This document shows, in pieces, positions 61,498 through 64,000 of a DNA stretch of 64,000 nucleotides. A model generated the notes under the pieces. The model did not search any database and was not told the DNA's origin. It saw nothing but the letters and a program-made list of their open reading frames with translations. Source of the stretch: Meloidogyne chitwoodi (lineage: Eukaryota; Nematoda; Chromadorea; Rhabditida; Meloidogynidae). The first letter of the stretch is position 1, and every line of letters begins with the position of its first letter. Made by a program: the position numbers and the translations under genes. The stretch lies in NCBI GenBank assembly GCA_015183035.1, contig JACZZP010000003.1:2232001-2296000 (forward strand), read 5' to 3'.

Positions 61498-64000
61498 TTG
61501 AACCGAATTTTAAAAAGAATTTTATATATAAAAAAATTGGCATTCGACAAAACGCCAAAATTTATATTTTTGTATTTTTGTTGAATTATTAAAAGATTCA
61601 GAATATTTATGAGTATATTTTTTATATTTTTAACTACTCGTTATTATAGTCTTCCTCACAAAAATGGACAAAAAATAATTTTTTAAACATTTTTTAATTA
61701 ATTAACTTGGTTTATAATCTTTAAAATAACTTGTTGTCCTTCAAATTTTTAATCTTTTTTCTTCCTTTCCTTTTTTTATAATATTTTGATATTTATCGTT
61801 TACAACTGTCTATTAGTTATCGTTCAACATGTCTGTACATTTTTGCAAAAATTTGAAAAAAAAATTAGGAATTACCCCCAAATATTCGCAAAATAATTTT
61901 TAAAAGAAAAGCTCAACTTTTCCAATATTTTCCAACTACACTTTGTAGTGTGAAGGGAACAGGTAGTAGTGTGAAGGGAACATGCTTTTATTTCTTCCTT
62001 TCTTCCAACTCTTTTCTTAAAATTTCAAGTGTCAATGCTTAAAATTAATTGCGAATATATTGGTTTATTTTATTATTTTCTTCCTCTTTTTTTTTTTGAT
62101 TTTTTTAGTGGTTTTCTTACCTTTCCCTAACATTTTAAGACATTAAAGATTAACAGAAAAACGTTTTAAAAAGATAACAAATTACACATAAATAAATATA
62201 AAAATATGAAAATGGACAAAAATTAGTTATAAAAAGATATTTGACTTTTGACCTCGAAATTGTTACAAAAAGTAAAAGGAACTGGAAATAAATGTGACTT
62301 TAGTTTCTTAATAAACAAGTAATTAAAAATTTTTTTATTGTTTTTTGTGTTTTTAAGAGGCTAACCTATTAAATCAACACTCTGAATATCAACCATCACC
62401 ATATTTTTTCAGCTAGAAATTTTTCAAACGAGGGAATATTTAGTAGTGTGAAAGGAACATTTAGTAGTGTGAAGGGAACATTGGAAAAATCATAAATCCT
62501 ATTGCCTTTTTACGTAAATTTTGATCCTATGGGTAGAAGAGTGTTAATTTCTGATGTTTGATTTTATATTATCAAACATTTTGGAGAACTATAGAAAAGA
62601 TGGTTTCCCCTATCATTTTTTGATCACAAGTTAAACATTTAAATTATTTAAAATTTAATGTCCATATTGATAAACAATTATTTTAAAAATATTTTATAAA
62701 AATATTCCAAACTATAATAAAAATGCAACTATTTTGTTGACAAAATATCACATTACTTTAAATTAATTTAAAGAGGTAGTAACTTTAATGCATTAAAAAT
62801 TAATTTAATTTTTGGCAAAAAAGAAGAAAAACTTTAAAATTTTTCAAAAAAATTTAAATTTATAAAAGAAAGGTTAAATTTGGTAAATAAAATTAATACG
62901 CACCCAACATGTCCAAATCAATTAATATTAGTTTTTTTGAACCCAATAATTTGCAAAAAAAAATTTATTTTTATAAGAACGGAGATCACAAGAGGAAATT
63001 GAACTATATTGACACTAGAACTTGTACCTAGTACAATTTTTAATTATTATTAAGGTAAAAAACAATGGAATGGCAAAAAATAACAAAATTCCAATTCCTC
63101 TTTCCCAGGGGAATTTTTCAATATCAACGAAATACTCCCCTAGTATTACTTGAAAAATCTGAAAATCCCCACTGAATTTTAATAAATTAAAAAAAGGACT
63201 TTATTTATCTATATTTTAAGCGAATTCACTTAATTAGTAATTAATCAACAGTTTTAAATTTACTCTTAATTTAAAAAAAATGAAAGAATTTAATCTTTCC
63301 TCCCATTTAAAAATTTTTACTTAATATAAAAGGCAATGAAAGTAAACATTTTTGGTCATTAATATTTAATTGGAAAATTAATGGGGAACCCCAATATTTT
63401 TAAAAATAATTTTTTCTTTCATTTTTCTTCCTTCATTTTCTCATTTATCATTTTATTTTACTTGAAAATTTTTTTTTGATAAATAATTAAATTTATTATT
63501 TACTTTTCTCTAGACATTTTTGATAATTTTGTTTTAAAAAAATTACCTAGTAACCTTTTAGGCTTATTAATAGTACTTTTGAGACAGTGGCAACTTATTT
63601 AATTCTGAAACTTTTGAATTTAGGTTCTATTTTAAATTAGAAAATTTATTAAATAAGGAATTTTAATTTATTTAAAAAATTAATTGAGTAAATATTTTAG
63701 TCTCTTATTAGGCTGTTAGTGAGTTTAGGCAATCCACTTTATCTGCGGATATCTCAGTCAATTTTGATCTATACAAAAAACGCTGATACTTGTAAAATGA
63801 GATAGAGTTTAAGCTTTCGACTGGTATATAAATTATAAAAATCGGGCGAGAATTTAAAGAGTTATGACAAAAAAAGAGATTAAAACCTATGTTACTGCCT
63901 AATATTTCTCTCCAAACTTAAGAAGATATCATTGTAAATAATTTATATTTAATTATTTATTTTTAAAGAGGTGGTGATCCTATTATTTTAAAATTAAAAT
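61498..64000. other. AT-rich region without recognised gene
   Basis: Contains four copies of TAGTGTGAAGGGAACA (61947-62480), a GCGAATATATTGG motif near 62050, and, near 63735-63870, a less AT-rich stretch (GCGGATATCTCAGTCAATTT) that resembles a dispersed repeat. No exon with coding character was found on either strand. Confidence 0.5.
61945..62480 (+). repeat. Four copies of TAGTAGTGTGAAGGGAACA in two pairs
   Basis: Copies end near 61961, 61982, 62459 and 62480. The two pairs are about 20-bp tandem duplications separated by roughly 480 bp. The third copy has one change (GAAAGGAACA). Confidence 0.8.

Overview
The window looks like nuclear DNA of a nematode, most likely a plant-parasitic tylenchid such as a root-knot nematode (Meloidogyne-like). 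The evidence is extreme AT richness, genes split by many short AT-rich introns, and nematode-type families: a DEG/ENaC channel, srsx-like chemoreceptors, a ZP-domain cuticlin-like protein, and TIA-1 and ELAV homologues. Genus and species are inferred; no rRNA or mitochondrial marker is present.

Layout. 1-2.3 kb: transposon-like, less AT-rich DNA, then a possible small secreted cysteine-rich peptide gene (+). 2.7-6.7 kb: complete 13-exon DEG/ENaC channel gene (-). 8.5-23 kb: four copies of one 6-exon srsx-like chemoreceptor gene, two on + then two on -, forming a large imperfect palindrome. The copies carry traces of gene conversion and a minisatellite in the last intron, and copy 3 has a frameshift. 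Between copies 3 and 4 lies a GC-rich island with a 46-bp tandem array whose unit contains a perfect hairpin with a GAA loop. 23-27.3 kb: gene-free. 27.3-29.9 kb: TIA-1-like RNA-binding protein (+). 30.6-35.0 kb: about 26 copies of a 169-bp satellite. 35.6-39.5 kb: ZP-domain membrane protein (-). 39.6-53.9 kb: 14 kb without recognisable coding DNA, holding foldback elements and a tRNA-like relic. 53.9-57.9 kb: ELAV/EXC-7 RNA-binding protein (+). 58.3-59.8 kb: unrecognised secreted protein (+). 60.1-61.5 kb: secreted Ly6-like plus thrombospondin-1 protein (+). 61.5-64 kb: no gene seen.

All multi-exon models were assembled by hand from splice-site consensus and reading-frame continuity. Each sums to a whole number of codons, which independently supports the junctions, but no transcript data were available. 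Two introns appear to use GC donors. Many acceptors end in AAG rather than CAG.

The genes do not form one pathway. The most unusual content is structural: the chemoreceptor palindrome with patchwork homogenisation, the GAA-loop hairpin array, a family of foldback elements, an intronic GAGTCT motif (once amplified together with a splice-acceptor-like tract), and a dispersed CCGGAAAAATCAGAATT repeat that expands mainly in introns.
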